From CADDYT01 sp035294125 (GTDB lineage Bacteria; Chloroflexota; Ktedonobacteria; Ktedonobacterales; Ktedonobacteraceae), in assembly GCA_035294125.1 (NCBI GenBank), contig DATGLM010000025.1:25710-89709 (forward strand): 64,000 bases of DNA, read 5' to 3'. Position 1 is the first letter of the stretch. Every line of letters starts with the position of its first letter. Positions 33,858 through 43,010 of the stretch are shown here, piece after piece. Under the pieces are notes generated by a model. That model ran no database searches. It was given only the letters and a program-made list of their open reading frames with translations, and had not been told where the DNA came from. Position numbers and translations under genes: made by a program.

Positions 33858-35393
33858 GTGGCGACAGTCGAACAGGGAGGCGAAGGAGGATTTCCTTTTC
33901 CCCGTCCCGCCGTGACGCTTGCCAGATTGCGCTGGCCGCAAATTCTGGCGATCAGCATTTTCTGGCTCGCGCTCAACTTCCACTGGTCAGCACTTAGTAT
34001 TATCATTCTTCCGAGCCAGGTTTTCAAGATGGTGGGCGATGCAAAACAGGGGGAGGCGCTGGCCTTTGTGCTGGTTCCCGGCGCGTTCGTCTCACTTTTC
34101 GCCAACCCGCTCTTCGGCCTGCTCAGCGACCGCACGCGAGGCTGGCTGGCGCTGTGGGGGAGGCGGCGGCCCTATATCCTCCTCGGCACCCTTGTCAATG
34201 TGGGCGGCCTGATCTGGATGGCCGCTGCGCGTGACGTGATTTCGCTGGCTATCGCGTATATCATTGTCCAATTTTCCAACAACGCGGCCACCGCGCCCTT
34301 TCACGCGCTGCTGCCCGACCTCGTCCCGGAGGAGCAGCGCGGCTTCGCCTCTGGTGTGATGGGCCTGCTTGCTACCATTGGCACCATCGCGGGCGTCATC
34401 CTCGCCGGTCTCTTCATCGACGCTTCGAAGCCACTTCCAGCCTACGAACAGGGATTGTGGCTCACCTATGGCATCATCATTGCCATTCTGGTCGCCCTCA
34501 TGCTCGTCACTATTCTTACTGTGCGCGAGCGCATGAGTGTGTCGGCCCAACTCATTGCACGCGGGGAGCAGGATGCGGTCTATCCCGCTTCAGGCGGAAA
34601 GGTGCGGACGAAGCGCGGGCGCGTCAGCCGCTCCACTCTGATTACGATCGTGGGAACGCTGGCGGCTGGTGCGCTCGTCTGGGGATTGCTGGCAGTGTGG
34701 AATCTGTTGCATATCGGAGGCGTGCAGGTGAGCGCAGATGTGCAGCAGGTCATTCTGGAGGTGGTGCTGACGTTCGGCTTGCTGCGCCTTTTCGACTTCA
34801 ATCCCCGGCGCGACCCCGACTTCGCCTGGGTGCTGGTGACGCGGCTGGTGATGATGCTCGGCCTCTACACGGTAGAGGATTTTCTACAATACTACATGCG
34901 CGACGCAGTGGGAGCTTCCCATCCTGAGCAGCAGACAACCAATTTCATCATCATTCTCTCGTTCACCAGCCTGGCGGCGGCTCTCGTCGCGGGCTGGCTC
35001 TCCGACCGCTTCGGGCGCAAGCGCGTGGTCTATTTTTCCGGCTGCTTCATGGCGCTGGTTGGCCTCATCTTCATTGTCACGCAGTCGCTGCCCATTGTGC
35101 TGGCGGCGGGTGGCATCTTCGGTCTTGCCTATGGAGCCTACATCAGCGTGGATTGGGCGCTGGTGGCCGACGTACTGCCCTCGCACCACAACTATGCGCG
35201 GGACATGGGCGTCTGGAACATCTCGCTCTCACTGCCGCAGGTCATCGCCCCCGTCATCGGCGGGCCGCTCATCGACACCTTCACCCGTGTCCACCATCCC
35301 CTGCTCGGCTACCAGCTTCTCTTCGGCATGGCCGTTGCCTACTGCCTGCTCGGCACCTTCACCGTGCGCTACATTCGCGGGGTGAGGAAGTAG
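33858..35393 (+). CDS. Major facilitator superfamily transporter (sugar-cation-symporter-like)
   Basis: 511 residues from the GTG at 33858, which has a perfect AGGAGG 8 bp upstream; an upstream in-frame ATG (33780) would add 26 unlikely residues. Twelve hydrophobic helices, with the signature loop GLLSDRTRGWLALWGRRRPYILLG between helices 2 and 3 and AGWLSDRFGRKRVVYFSG between helices 8 and 9, as in sucrose/glucoside symporters of the SUC/GPH type. Substrate unknown. It is divergent from the lipoprotein gene. Confidence 0.84.
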   Translation: MATVEQGGEGGFPFPRPAVTLARLRWPQILAISIFWLALNFHWSALSIIILPSQVFKMVGDAKQGEALAFVLVPGAFVSLFANPLFGLLSDRTRGWLALWGRRRPYILLGTLVNVGGLIWMAAARDVISLAIAYIIVQFSNNAATAPFHALLPDLVPEEQRGFASGVMGLLATIGTIAGVILAGLFIDASKPLPAYEQGLWLTYGIIIAILVALMLVTILTVRERMSVSAQLIARGEQDAVYPASGGKVRTKRGRVSRSTLITIVGTLAAGALVWGLLAVWNLLHIGGVQVSADVQQVILEVVLTFGLLRLFDFNPRRDPDFAWVLVTRLVMMLGLYTVEDFLQYYMRDAVGASHPEQQTTNFIIILSFTSLAAALVAGWLSDRFGRKRVVYFSGCFMALVGLIFIVTQSLPIVLAAGGIFGLAYGAYISVDWALVADVLPSHHNYARDMGVWNISLSLPQVIAPVIGGPLIDTFTRVHHPLLGYQLLFGMAVAYCLLGTFTVRYIRGVRK

Positions 35394-35404
35394 TCAGATA
35401 ACAG

Positions 35405-35430
35405 CAGGCCGACCGCGAGGGATCGGCCTG
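35405..35430. terminator. Short hairpin between convergent genes
   Basis: 8-bp arms 35405-35412 and 35423-35430 (CAGGCCGA/TCGGCCTG) between the MFS and XdhC genes. Confidence 0.5.
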
Positions 35431-35451
35431 GGAGTGGTTGGTTTGTTGGCT

Positions 35452-36288
35452 TCAAACTACCTCTTCGACGGGAACTGCTTCGTCCAGCAGGTGGCGCATC
35501 TCTTTGAGAGAGGCACCGGTGCCGTTTTTGCGCAGCATCACCATCTCGGCGGCGATGCTGAGAGCAATTTCGTCCGGGGTTTCCGCGCCGAGGTCGAGGC
35601 CGATGGGGGAGTGAACCCGCGCCAGCCGCTCGCGGGGAATGCCCTCCTGATACAGATCGCGGAAAATCTTCTTGACCTTACCCGGACTGCCGATCATACC
35701 TACGTAGTGGGCATTTGACTCCAGCGCCGCTCTCAACGCGTCTTTGTCGAGGTGGTGGCCGCGTGTGACGATGACGATCCAGCTCGCCTCGTCCGGTTCC
35801 AGGGCGCGAATCGTCTCAGGGATATCGCCAAAGGTAAGCTGCACCCTGTCTCCAAATGCCTGCGGGTCGGCGAGGTCGCGGCGGTCATCGACGACTACGA
35901 TACGAAAATCAAGCTGGGATACGAGACGGGCCAGCGCCTGTGCCACGTAGCCCGCCCCGGCAATAATCAAGCGCGGTTCGGGGTGCAGCACCTCGATAAA
36001 GACCTCAAGGGTGGCACCACAACTGCCCACAGCCAGGTCGCCATCCAGGTGGATGTGGGTCAACTGCGAATGCCCTTCTTGCAGCGCCCGCAGCGCCTTC
36101 TCAGCTACCTGAGTATCCACCTGCGCGCCGGAAAAGCTGCCGCTCACGCTGCCATCCGCGCGCACCAGCAGCTTGCTACCCACACCGCAAGGGGCCGCGC
36201 CAATCGTTTTCACGACTGTTGCCGTCGCCACGCGCTCCCCGCGCTTCAACGCCGCCTGTATCTCGTTATATACATTCATCATCGTCAT
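35452..36288 (-). CDS. XdhC/CoxI-family molybdenum-cofactor maturation protein
   Basis: 278 residues. N-terminal XdhC domain with VKTIGAAPCGVGSKLLVRADGSVSGSFSG and GDLAVGSCGATLEVFIEVL, C-terminal Rossmann domain with PRLIIAGAGYVAQALARL and VTRGHHLDKDALRAALE, ending GAETPDEIALSIAAEMV. Such proteins bind and sulfurate the molybdenum cofactor for xanthine-dehydrogenase-type enzymes. No molybdoenzyme gene is in the window, so the partner is elsewhere. Confidence 0.88.
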   Translation of the reverse strand: MTMMNVYNEIQAALKRGERVATATVVKTIGAAPCGVGSKLLVRADGSVSGSFSGAQVDTQVAEKALRALQEGHSQLTHIHLDGDLAVGSCGATLEVFIEVLHPEPRLIIAGAGYVAQALARLVSQLDFRIVVVDDRRDLADPQAFGDRVQLTFGDIPETIRALEPDEASWIVIVTRGHHLDKDALRAALESNAHYVGMIGSPGKVKKIFRDLYQEGIPRERLARVHSPIGLDLGAETPDEIALSIAAEMVMLRKNGTGASLKEMRHLLDEAVPVEEVV

Positions 36289-36449
36289 CTCGCGTCACTC
36301 CTGCCCTGATAAGGAAGTTATACCATGCTCAATCATTGAATATCTCTTCATAGATACTATATCACAAACAGGCCGCGCGCGTTGGCGCTGTCAAAAAGCG
36401 GGAGCTACGGCGCGACAGGGTTCCCGATCTTGATGGTCAAGGTTCATCA

Positions 36450-38597
36450 CTACGGTTCTACGGAAGATGCGGCCTCAAGTTTTGTTTCGCGCAGCCAGCG
36501 TTCAAAGTCGTGGGGGGGCAGTGGGCGCGACATGTAGTAGCCCTGTACCGTGTCGCAGCCGAGGTCGCGCAGGAGTTGCAGGGTAACATGATCTTCCACG
36601 CCCTCGGCAACGACGTGCAGGCCGAGGCTGTGCGCCAGTTCCACGGTGGAACGCACGATGGCGGCATCGGCCTCTACCTCGCTCATGTGCTGTACGAATG
36701 ATTTGTCGATCTTCAATTCGTTGACCGGCAGGCGTTTGAGATAGAAGAGGGAGGAGTAGCCGGTGCCGAAATCGTCGACGGAGATCCGCACACCGAGGGT
36801 GGAGAGGCGCGAGAGGACATCCAGCGTGCGTTCCGTGTCGGCCATAACCGCGCTTTCTGTCAGCTCGATGCAGAGCAGGCGCGGCGCGATGCAGTAGGCT
36901 TGCAGCAGGGCGGCAATGGTGTCCGGCAGGCTCGCGTCGCGCAGGTTCCACATCGATAAATTAACGGCAACGCTCAGTTCGAGGCCGGAACGCAGCCATG
37001 CGCGGCATTGCTTGAGGGCAGTGTCCAGCACCCAGGCGCTCAGGGGCGTAATCAGTCCTGTCTGCTCCGCCAGTGGAATAAACAGGTCGGGCGAGAGGAA
37101 GCCGTAGATGGGGTGCTGCCAGCGCAGCAGGGCTTCGACCCCCCGCACGACGCCGCTGTGCGTGTCGGCCTTTGGCTGGTAGTAGAGAATCAACTCATTG
37201 GAAGTGATCGCTTTGCGCAGCGCGCCGATGAGCGCGAGCCGACGCGGGCTATACTGGTCGTTGGCGGCGTCATAGAAGGCGTAGCTTTCGTGCGACCGTT
37301 TAGCTGTGTAGAGCGCCATATCGGCCCGGCGCAGCAGCGTCAGCGTATCCTGCCCGTGTTCGGGCGAGAGGGCTATGCCTATGCTGGCATCGACGCGCAG
37401 GGGATAGCCGCGAATGGTAAACTCCGCGTCCAGCGCCGCGTGAACCTTCTCTACCGTTTGCACAACCTCTGCTTTATCCGTCACCGGTAGCAGCAGCGCG
37501 AACTCGTCGCCGCCGGGTCGCGCTACCGTCGCCGTCTCCCCGACGCTTTGTCGCAGGCGTTCCGCGACCTGTTGCAGCAGGATGTCGCCGTGAATGTGTC
37601 CAAAGGTGTCATTGATCTCTTTGAAATGATCCAGGTCCATCATGAGTAGCGCCACGCTCTGTCTCGCTTGTCGGGGTGCGATGATGGCCTGCTCTAAACG
37701 TTCCAGCAGCAGGATGCGATTGGGTAGATCGGTCAGGGCATCGTACTGTGACTGGTAGAGAAGCTGTGCTTCGGCCTGTTTGCGCTCTGTGATGTCTATA
37801 GCGACGCCGAGGATACTCGTCACTTCGTTTTGCTCATTGCGCAGTGGCACAAGCCGCACCTCGAATACCCGCCCGTGGATTTCTGTCTGCACGGTCAGTG
37901 TCTCGCCTGCCAGCGCCCGCCGCATGTATGCCAGCGCCTCGTCTGTATTGGAGTAGAGATCGAAGACGGACGTCACCATCGTTTCCGCCCACTCATCGGA
38001 GGCTGCCTCGATTCCCTTGCCTTCTCGTAAGGTAATGATACCCGTGCGGTCGACGACGAAGAGAATGACGGGCAGATTGTTGAGAATGGCCTGCAAGCGG
38101 GCTTCGCTCTCGCGAGCGCGCCGTTCTGCCTGCACGCGCTCGGTTACATCGATAAAGGTGATCACCACGTGCGTGAGCGCGCCATTCTCTCCCTGCACGG
38201 GCATGCCATCGCATTGTATCCAGCGACAGGAGCCATCAGGACTTTGGTATCCTCTGATATAATTGCGCACTGGCTGACCCGTGCGAAAGACGATGGAAGA
38301 GACCCATTCGTCTGTCGGCAGTGGAGTGCCATCGAGGCGGACTACCATCCCGGCTTCGCGTTGCTCCATAGAGGCCTGCAAGCTCTGAGCGTCCACGCCC
38401 AGAATCTGCTGCGCAGCCGTGTTCATCTCGATGATGCGCCGCTCAGCGTCCCAGATGAGCATGCCACAGGCCATCGTATCATATATTTTGCGCCAGTAGC
38501 GACTGGATTCCAGGGAAAAGATATCCGGCCCCACTGCCTGTGCAGCCTCCTCTTCATTCTGAGAGGCCATATATTGCTCTGTTCTCTGCTCTATCAT
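36450..38597 (-). CDS. PAS-PAS-GGDEF-EAL cyclic-di-GMP signalling protein
   Basis: 715 residues without transmembrane helices. Two PAS/PAC modules (about 28-160 and 168-285), then a GGDEF domain with intact ARPGGDEFALLL, then an EAL domain with RGVEALLRW, CIELTESAVM, DDFGTGYSSLFYL, KIDKSF and AEGVED. All EAL metal ligands and catalytic residues appear present, so c-di-GMP hydrolysis is likely. No RxxD inhibitory site is visible five residues before GGDEF, so cyclase activity, if any, is not product-inhibited in the usual way. The start at 38597 has a GGGGTGA-type ribosome-binding region; MASQNEEE (38570) is an alternative. Confidence 0.92.
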   Translation of the reverse strand: MIEQRTEQYMASQNEEEAAQAVGPDIFSLESSRYWRKIYDTMACGMLIWDAERRIIEMNTAAQQILGVDAQSLQASMEQREAGMVVRLDGTPLPTDEWVSSIVFRTGQPVRNYIRGYQSPDGSCRWIQCDGMPVQGENGALTHVVITFIDVTERVQAERRARESEARLQAILNNLPVILFVVDRTGIITLREGKGIEAASDEWAETMVTSVFDLYSNTDEALAYMRRALAGETLTVQTEIHGRVFEVRLVPLRNEQNEVTSILGVAIDITERKQAEAQLLYQSQYDALTDLPNRILLLERLEQAIIAPRQARQSVALLMMDLDHFKEINDTFGHIHGDILLQQVAERLRQSVGETATVARPGGDEFALLLPVTDKAEVVQTVEKVHAALDAEFTIRGYPLRVDASIGIALSPEHGQDTLTLLRRADMALYTAKRSHESYAFYDAANDQYSPRRLALIGALRKAITSNELILYYQPKADTHSGVVRGVEALLRWQHPIYGFLSPDLFIPLAEQTGLITPLSAWVLDTALKQCRAWLRSGLELSVAVNLSMWNLRDASLPDTIAALLQAYCIAPRLLCIELTESAVMADTERTLDVLSRLSTLGVRISVDDFGTGYSSLFYLKRLPVNELKIDKSFVQHMSEVEADAAIVRSTVELAHSLGLHVVAEGVEDHVTLQLLRDLGCDTVQGYYMSRPLPPHDFERWLRETKLEAASSVEP

Positions 38598-38789
38598 CCT
38601 GTCTCACCCCGGTAATGTAGTTCTTCATATAACTATCGGCAGGGCTTGAGGCAAGATAAAGTTGCAATCTGCGGGCTGATACTGTATTCTCTAAATGGCA
38701 AATCCGTAATACTCTAAACAGAGTAAAAAACGGGCAAAGCATGGAGAGGGAGAACCCACTTTGCCAGGGAAGGTTGGACGAAAGAAGTT

Positions 38790-40313
38790 ATGGCAGATCA
38801 GCATCCCACCCCTCAAAACGAGGAGGCGGCAACACAGGCAGCAAGCAAGGACGAAAAGAAGCTTCAGAAACGCGAACGGCGTATGCGCGAACGCCTGGAA
38901 ATGGCGCGGGCGGCACAGGCCCGTGCTTTTGACCGCCTGCAGCGCGCTCAGGCCCGTGTAGAAAAGCGTACCGCCCGTCTCCAGCATATAGAGGGACGCC
39001 TGGCGCTTATTCGCCAGCAATTGGCGGCCCTACGCGGCGCATTTCCACCTCCATCGGCTCCTGTCCCAGGCCGGGAGACCCCTTCAGTTCCAACGACAGT
39101 GACGGAAGCGGCACGGGAGCCGGAAGCCGCTCCGGCGTCCCGCGAGCAGGAAAGTGAGATGGCGACCAGCGCGGCAGAGACAGAAGCGGCATCCGAAGAG
39201 CGGGTAAGCGAGCCGCAAGCTTCTGCTCCGATACCTTCTATCATGGAAGGCGAAGCCCGGCCTCTCACCACTCCTACCGGGGTGGCGACCGAGGAACGGC
39301 CAGAGGTTGAACCCTATCCCACGCCACTGGTTACTGAAGAAGATGAATTTGAGGTGGAACCCGATATGACTCCCCTCGCGGTAGTCCGCACCGGAGAGGA
39401 AGCCCGGCAAGATGTCTCGCCTTTGCCTGCTCTCTCGCGGCAAGAGGCCGAGCAACTGGCACAGGAGGCGCGGGCCGCCGCGGAAGCGGCCGAGGAGGAG
39501 GCGCGGCAGGCCGCGCAGCGAGCCACCGAGATCTCCAGCCGCCTGGAGCACATCGGCTCCAGCCGCCATCTGTTGCAGGAGGTAGATCAGTTGCAGGCTG
39601 AGGCCGACAGGGCTGATGCCATTGCCCTGGAGGCCGAACGCGCCGCACGCGAGGCCGAACAACTGGCGCAGGAGGCCGAGCGTGTCGCGCGGGAACTGGC
39701 CGCCAGCCAGCCGCAGGTCACAATGTCCGATCCTGCGTCGGCTGAGGCTGAGATTCCCGTTGCCGGTGGGACAGAGCAGCCTGAATCTGCGAGTGAAATG
39801 CCGGAGCGGGAGATGCGCGAACCGTTCATGACGCCGGTTATGGAGGCTGAAGCGGATAGCTCGCCCCCAGGAGAGGTAGCAGAGTCGGCGAAGGGGGCGC
39901 CGCGGTCGCGGGCTGCCAGCGAGGAGGAAAGCATAGAAGATGTTGCCGCCTCTATGACAGTCGCGGAAGTAGCCGCTGCGGCTGCTGCCCAGGCTGCTGC
40001 CATGGCTGAGGCCAGCAGCGCGACCACGCGGGAAGCACGCCGCAATACGCGGCAGGCCGAGGAGAACCTGCGGCAGGTGCGCGAGGCCATCCAACGCGGT
40101 GAGTTGAGCGGGGAAGAGGCGGAGATGAGCCTGCGCGCGGCAGAAGAAGCTTACACGCAGGCACAAGCCGTACAGGCCGATGCCGAGGCCGCTGAGGAGG
40201 CAGCTCTTCGGGCCGCCCGCGCCGCCGAAGTCGAAGCGGCAATGGCCGAGGGGAATGCCTCTATCGACAGGCACAGCGTTGAGCTATCCCCTGAAGAGCA
40301 GGAGCAAGGATAA
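38790..40313 (+). CDS. Ala/Glu-rich coiled-coil protein of unknown function
   Basis: 507 residues. A basic coiled-coil N-terminus (about 20-85: KDEKKLQKRERRMRERLEMA) is followed by an acidic Pro/Ser/Thr region (about 90-215), then long helical heptad stretches rich in Ala and Glu (QEAEQLAQEARAAAEAAEEEARQAAQ), a second disordered region and a third helical block (REARRNTRQAEENLRQVRE). No signal peptide or enzymatic domain. It ends 5 bp before the DUF2851 start, so they form an operon with rluB. Low sequence complexity makes homology unreliable. It might be a scaffold or structural filament protein. Confidence 0.75.
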   Translation: MADQHPTPQNEEAATQAASKDEKKLQKRERRMRERLEMARAAQARAFDRLQRAQARVEKRTARLQHIEGRLALIRQQLAALRGAFPPPSAPVPGRETPSVPTTVTEAAREPEAAPASREQESEMATSAAETEAASEERVSEPQASAPIPSIMEGEARPLTTPTGVATEERPEVEPYPTPLVTEEDEFEVEPDMTPLAVVRTGEEARQDVSPLPALSRQEAEQLAQEARAAAEAAEEEARQAAQRATEISSRLEHIGSSRHLLQEVDQLQAEADRADAIALEAERAAREAEQLAQEAERVARELAASQPQVTMSDPASAEAEIPVAGGTEQPESASEMPEREMREPFMTPVMEAEADSSPPGEVAESAKGAPRSRAASEEESIEDVAASMTVAEVAAAAAAQAAAMAEASSATTREARRNTRQAEENLRQVREAIQRGELSGEEAEMSLRAAEEAYTQAQAVQADAEAAEEAALRAARAAEVEAAMAEGNASIDRHSVELSPEEQEQG

Positions 40314-40318
40314 AGTGT

Positions 40319-41548
40319 ATGGCGGAAGCCTGGAGGTCTGAACCCGCTGCTGTCGTTCTTGAACCGCGCTATCTTTATCCTGCCGAGGATGAGGTGGCAC
40401 GTCGCTGGTGGGCTTTGCCAACCGGTGCGCGCCTTCAATTGGATGACGGCACCTGCTGTCACCTGCTCTTTGCCGGGCATCCCGGCAGTTCCTCCGGACC
40501 AGATGTACATGATGCTGTCCTGGCGCGTGATGATGCGGGGCAGACGCTGGTTGGCGATGTGGAATTTCACGTGCGCGCCAGCGACTGGTTCGTCCACTGT
40601 CACCATACGGATGCGCGCTACAATCGTGTCGTGCTGCACGTCGTCCTGCTCTGCGACGACACTGAGTCGGTGCGCCGCCAGGATGGTAGCATTGTTCCAA
40701 CCTGCTCCCTCTATGACCTCCCCTCGTTGACTCGCGCGCTCAATCAGTCAACTTCTTCAGACTCGCCTATTCTAGCAGCCGAACCGTCACGCTGGCCCTG
40801 TCACGACGTGATGGGGCGACTGAGCGCGGAAGAGCGCCAGCGCCTGCTGTGCGGTGCCGGACTGCTGCGCTTCGAGCAGAAAGCAGACGCTTTTGTGGAA
40901 GCCATGCATGCCGCGCCGGGCGAGCACAAACAGAGTGGGCAATCGCGCTGGCATCCCTGCGATGCCTGCCTGCTTGCCGCCCTTGCCGAGGCGCTGGCCT
41001 ACGGGCGGGATCGTGCCTTCTTCCGCGCCGCCGGACTCTACCTGCTGGGCCTTGATGGCGCGAGCCACGTGCCCGACCCGCTGGGCCGTGGCGATTACCC
41101 TTCCCCTCTCGATGCCTCGCGCCTGCGCGTCCTACGCCACTTGCTGCAACGCTGGCAAAACGGGAGGGAAGCTGAAGCTGTGTCAGAGATTCGTGAGTAT
41201 CTTGCGCTGCCTCCCGCGCAAGCCCTGGACGGCCTGCGCGCCCTCTTCACGCGGGTCGGACTGAGCAGGTCGCGCACCGATATCGTGCTGTGCAACGTCG
41301 TCCTGCCCTTTGCCGCCGCCGTCGGTCGGATCGAGGGCGACTCCACCCTGACGGCTGCCGCCCGACAACTCTATCTTGAGCATCCCGGTCTCCCCTCGAA
41401 CCGCGTCACCCGTGTTATGTGCGCGCAGCTCCAATTAGGGAACCAGCCACATGGCAGTTGCGTCCAGCAGGGACTGCACCATATCTATCAATCAACTTGC
41501 CGTGAAAAACACTGCACAGCCTGTCTCGTGGGGAAATGGGACCTATGA
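40319..41548 (+). CDS. DUF2851-family protein
   Basis: 409 residues. The N-terminal part has the family pattern GHPGSSSGPDVHDAVLARDD and VGDVEFHVRASDWFVHCHHTDARYNRVVLHVVL. The C-terminus has a characteristic QQGLHHIYQSTCREKHCTACLVG cysteine motif, perhaps a metal site. Function unknown. The H, D and E residues of the N-terminal stretch resemble a nuclease core (speculation). ATG at 40319, AAGGA ribosome-binding site. Its TGA stop overlaps the ATG of the RluB gene. Confidence 0.8.
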   Translation: MAEAWRSEPAAVVLEPRYLYPAEDEVARRWWALPTGARLQLDDGTCCHLLFAGHPGSSSGPDVHDAVLARDDAGQTLVGDVEFHVRASDWFVHCHHTDARYNRVVLHVVLLCDDTESVRRQDGSIVPTCSLYDLPSLTRALNQSTSSDSPILAAEPSRWPCHDVMGRLSAEERQRLLCGAGLLRFEQKADAFVEAMHAAPGEHKQSGQSRWHPCDACLLAALAEALAYGRDRAFFRAAGLYLLGLDGASHVPDPLGRGDYPSPLDASRLRVLRHLLQRWQNGREAEAVSEIREYLALPPAQALDGLRALFTRVGLSRSRTDIVLCNVVLPFAAAVGRIEGDSTLTAAARQLYLEHPGLPSNRVTRVMCAQLQLGNQPHGSCVQQGLHHIYQSTCREKHCTACLVGKWDL

Positions 41549-42351
41549 CACAATCAGACCCGGAACACGAACATGAACGCGAGCTAGAGCAGGAAGACGA
41601 ACAGGGTAGAGGCGAACGCCTGGTCCGCTTCCTGGCGCACGCCGGGGTCGCCTCGCGCCGCCACGCCGAAGAACTCATCGCGGCAGGCCGCGTGCAGGTG
41701 AATGGCGCCACCGTCACGACGCAGGGGACGCGCATTCATCCCGCGCGCGACGTTATCAGTGTGGACGGCAGAGCCGTTTCTGCTCCCACGCAACACGTCT
41801 ACGTGCTTCTGCATAAGCCGGTTGGCTACGTCAGCACAGTCTACGACCCGCAGTACAGGCGCACGGTGCTCGATCTGCTGCCGGAGGAACTGCGCCGCCT
41901 GCGCCTCTACCCCGTCGGTCGCCTCGACCTCGACACCAGCGGCCTGCTCCTGCTCACCAACGACGGCGATTTCGCCCTGCGCATGACTCATCCCCGCTAC
42001 TCCATGCAGAAGCATTACGAGGCTCTGGTTGAGGGCTGCCCCGGCGAGGCCGCCCTCAACGCCCTGCGGCGCGGCGTTGAGATCGTCGAGGACAACGGCC
42101 AGCGCCACAAAACCACGCCCGCGAAAGTGCGCCTCCTGCGCCGCGAGCGCGCCTCGCAGTCACGTGAAAATTGCTGGCTCGCCCTCACCATCCACGAGGG
42201 CCGCAAGCGCCAGGTGCGCCGCATGCTCGCGGCGGTCGGCCATCCCGTCCTCCAACTCGTGCGCACCGGCATCGGTCCCCTCTCCCTCAACAACCTGCCC
42301 TCCGGCAAGTGGCGCTATTTGACAGAGAAGGAACTGGAACAGCTTTCATAA
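41545..42351 (+). CDS. rluB: rRNA pseudouridine synthase, RsuA/RluB family
   Basis: 268 residues from the ATG at 41545, whose TG pair lies in the TGA stop of the DUF2851 gene (ATGA); an in-frame ATG at 41536 is also possible. An acidic tail precedes an S4 RNA-binding domain (RLVRFLAHAGVASRRHAEELIAAGRVQVNG), then the synthase domain with the catalytic Asp in VGRLDLDTSGLLLLTNDG and KHYEALVEG, HEGRKRQVRRMLAAVGHPV. Acts on 23S or 16S rRNA; exact uridine not predictable. Confidence 0.92.
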   Translation: MTQSDPEHEHERELEQEDEQGRGERLVRFLAHAGVASRRHAEELIAAGRVQVNGATVTTQGTRIHPARDVISVDGRAVSAPTQHVYVLLHKPVGYVSTVYDPQYRRTVLDLLPEELRRLRLYPVGRLDLDTSGLLLLTNDGDFALRMTHPRYSMQKHYEALVEGCPGEAALNALRRGVEIVEDNGQRHKTTPAKVRLLRRERASQSRENCWLALTIHEGRKRQVRRMLAAVGHPVLQLVRTGIGPLSLNNLPSGKWRYLTEKELEQLS

Positions 42352-42376
42352 AAACCAGATTGTCCTCATCCAACAC

Positions 42377-42413
42377 AACAGGAGGCTCTATCGGAACGAT
42401 AGAGCCTCCTGTT
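42377..42413 (+). terminator. Terminator after rluB
   Basis: Perfect 16-bp arms 42377-42392 and 42398-42413, 5-nt loop, followed by ATTTCT. Confidence 0.88.
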
Positions 42414-42461
42414 ATTTCTAGCTAACAGCGTTAGCGACTTTTGACAATCCCTATTGCCGCG

Positions 42462-42743
42462 CTACATACAACTTTCTACAAGAGACGAACGTTGTTTGTG
42501 CTTATCAAAATTGATGAATATCTCTTCCCAGGCGTCTATGGGGTCTGAAATACTGGAAACAGCATTTTCCCACCATTGCTTGAGCGCCTGAGCTTCCGGC
42601 ATATCTCCGCTAAACGTTCGTTTTTCTCCACTAACGAACGTCAGTTGAAAGGTCGTTGAGGAGCCTGTCTCAACGGCCCGTACTTCCTGTACCAGCGCTA
42701 AGTTGATCGCGTAGTCACCTACACGAAAGAATGATCCCTTCAC
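42462..42743 (-). CDS. Small protein of unknown function (93 residues)
   Basis: GTG start at 42743 preceded by GGAG 7 bp upstream. Sequence is soluble, with a predicted beta-rich N-terminus (FRVGDYAINLALVQEVRAVE, FQLTFVSGEKRTFSG) and an acidic/aromatic helix (ALKQWWENAVSSI). The first half resembles small single-domain PH-like or LytTR-like beta sheets only superficially. No family was recognised. It stands alone, facing rluB. Confidence 0.6.
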   Translation of the reverse strand: MKGSFFRVGDYAINLALVQEVRAVETGSSTTFQLTFVSGEKRTFSGDMPEAQALKQWWENAVSSISDPIDAWEEIFINFDKHKQRSSLVESCM

Positions 42744-43010
42744 ACATGTCTCCTTTCCTCAAAAAATATTCATCCCCTACATAGTGTACTGATGGATGCA
42801 AACGCATCCACTTGAGAGCAACCGTTGTCCAGTTCCCCTCCCGTCGCGATTTCGCCAGCATCTGAAGGATGGAGCGCTATGCGGTGATGCGGTGATGGGG
42901 TCTCGTATATCGAGCACGTCTCTGCTATACTTTACTTGCAAGATGCTGAAGCGTATTGCGCGCAGGTGGAGCAATGGGCGTGCTACACTGCAAGAGATGG
43001 AGCAACTGCA

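Noticed and set aside
39084..40274. 396-codon minus-strand ORF opposite the coiled-coil gene
   Set aside because: Low-complexity antisense frame; the plus-strand gene has proper start and operon spacing.
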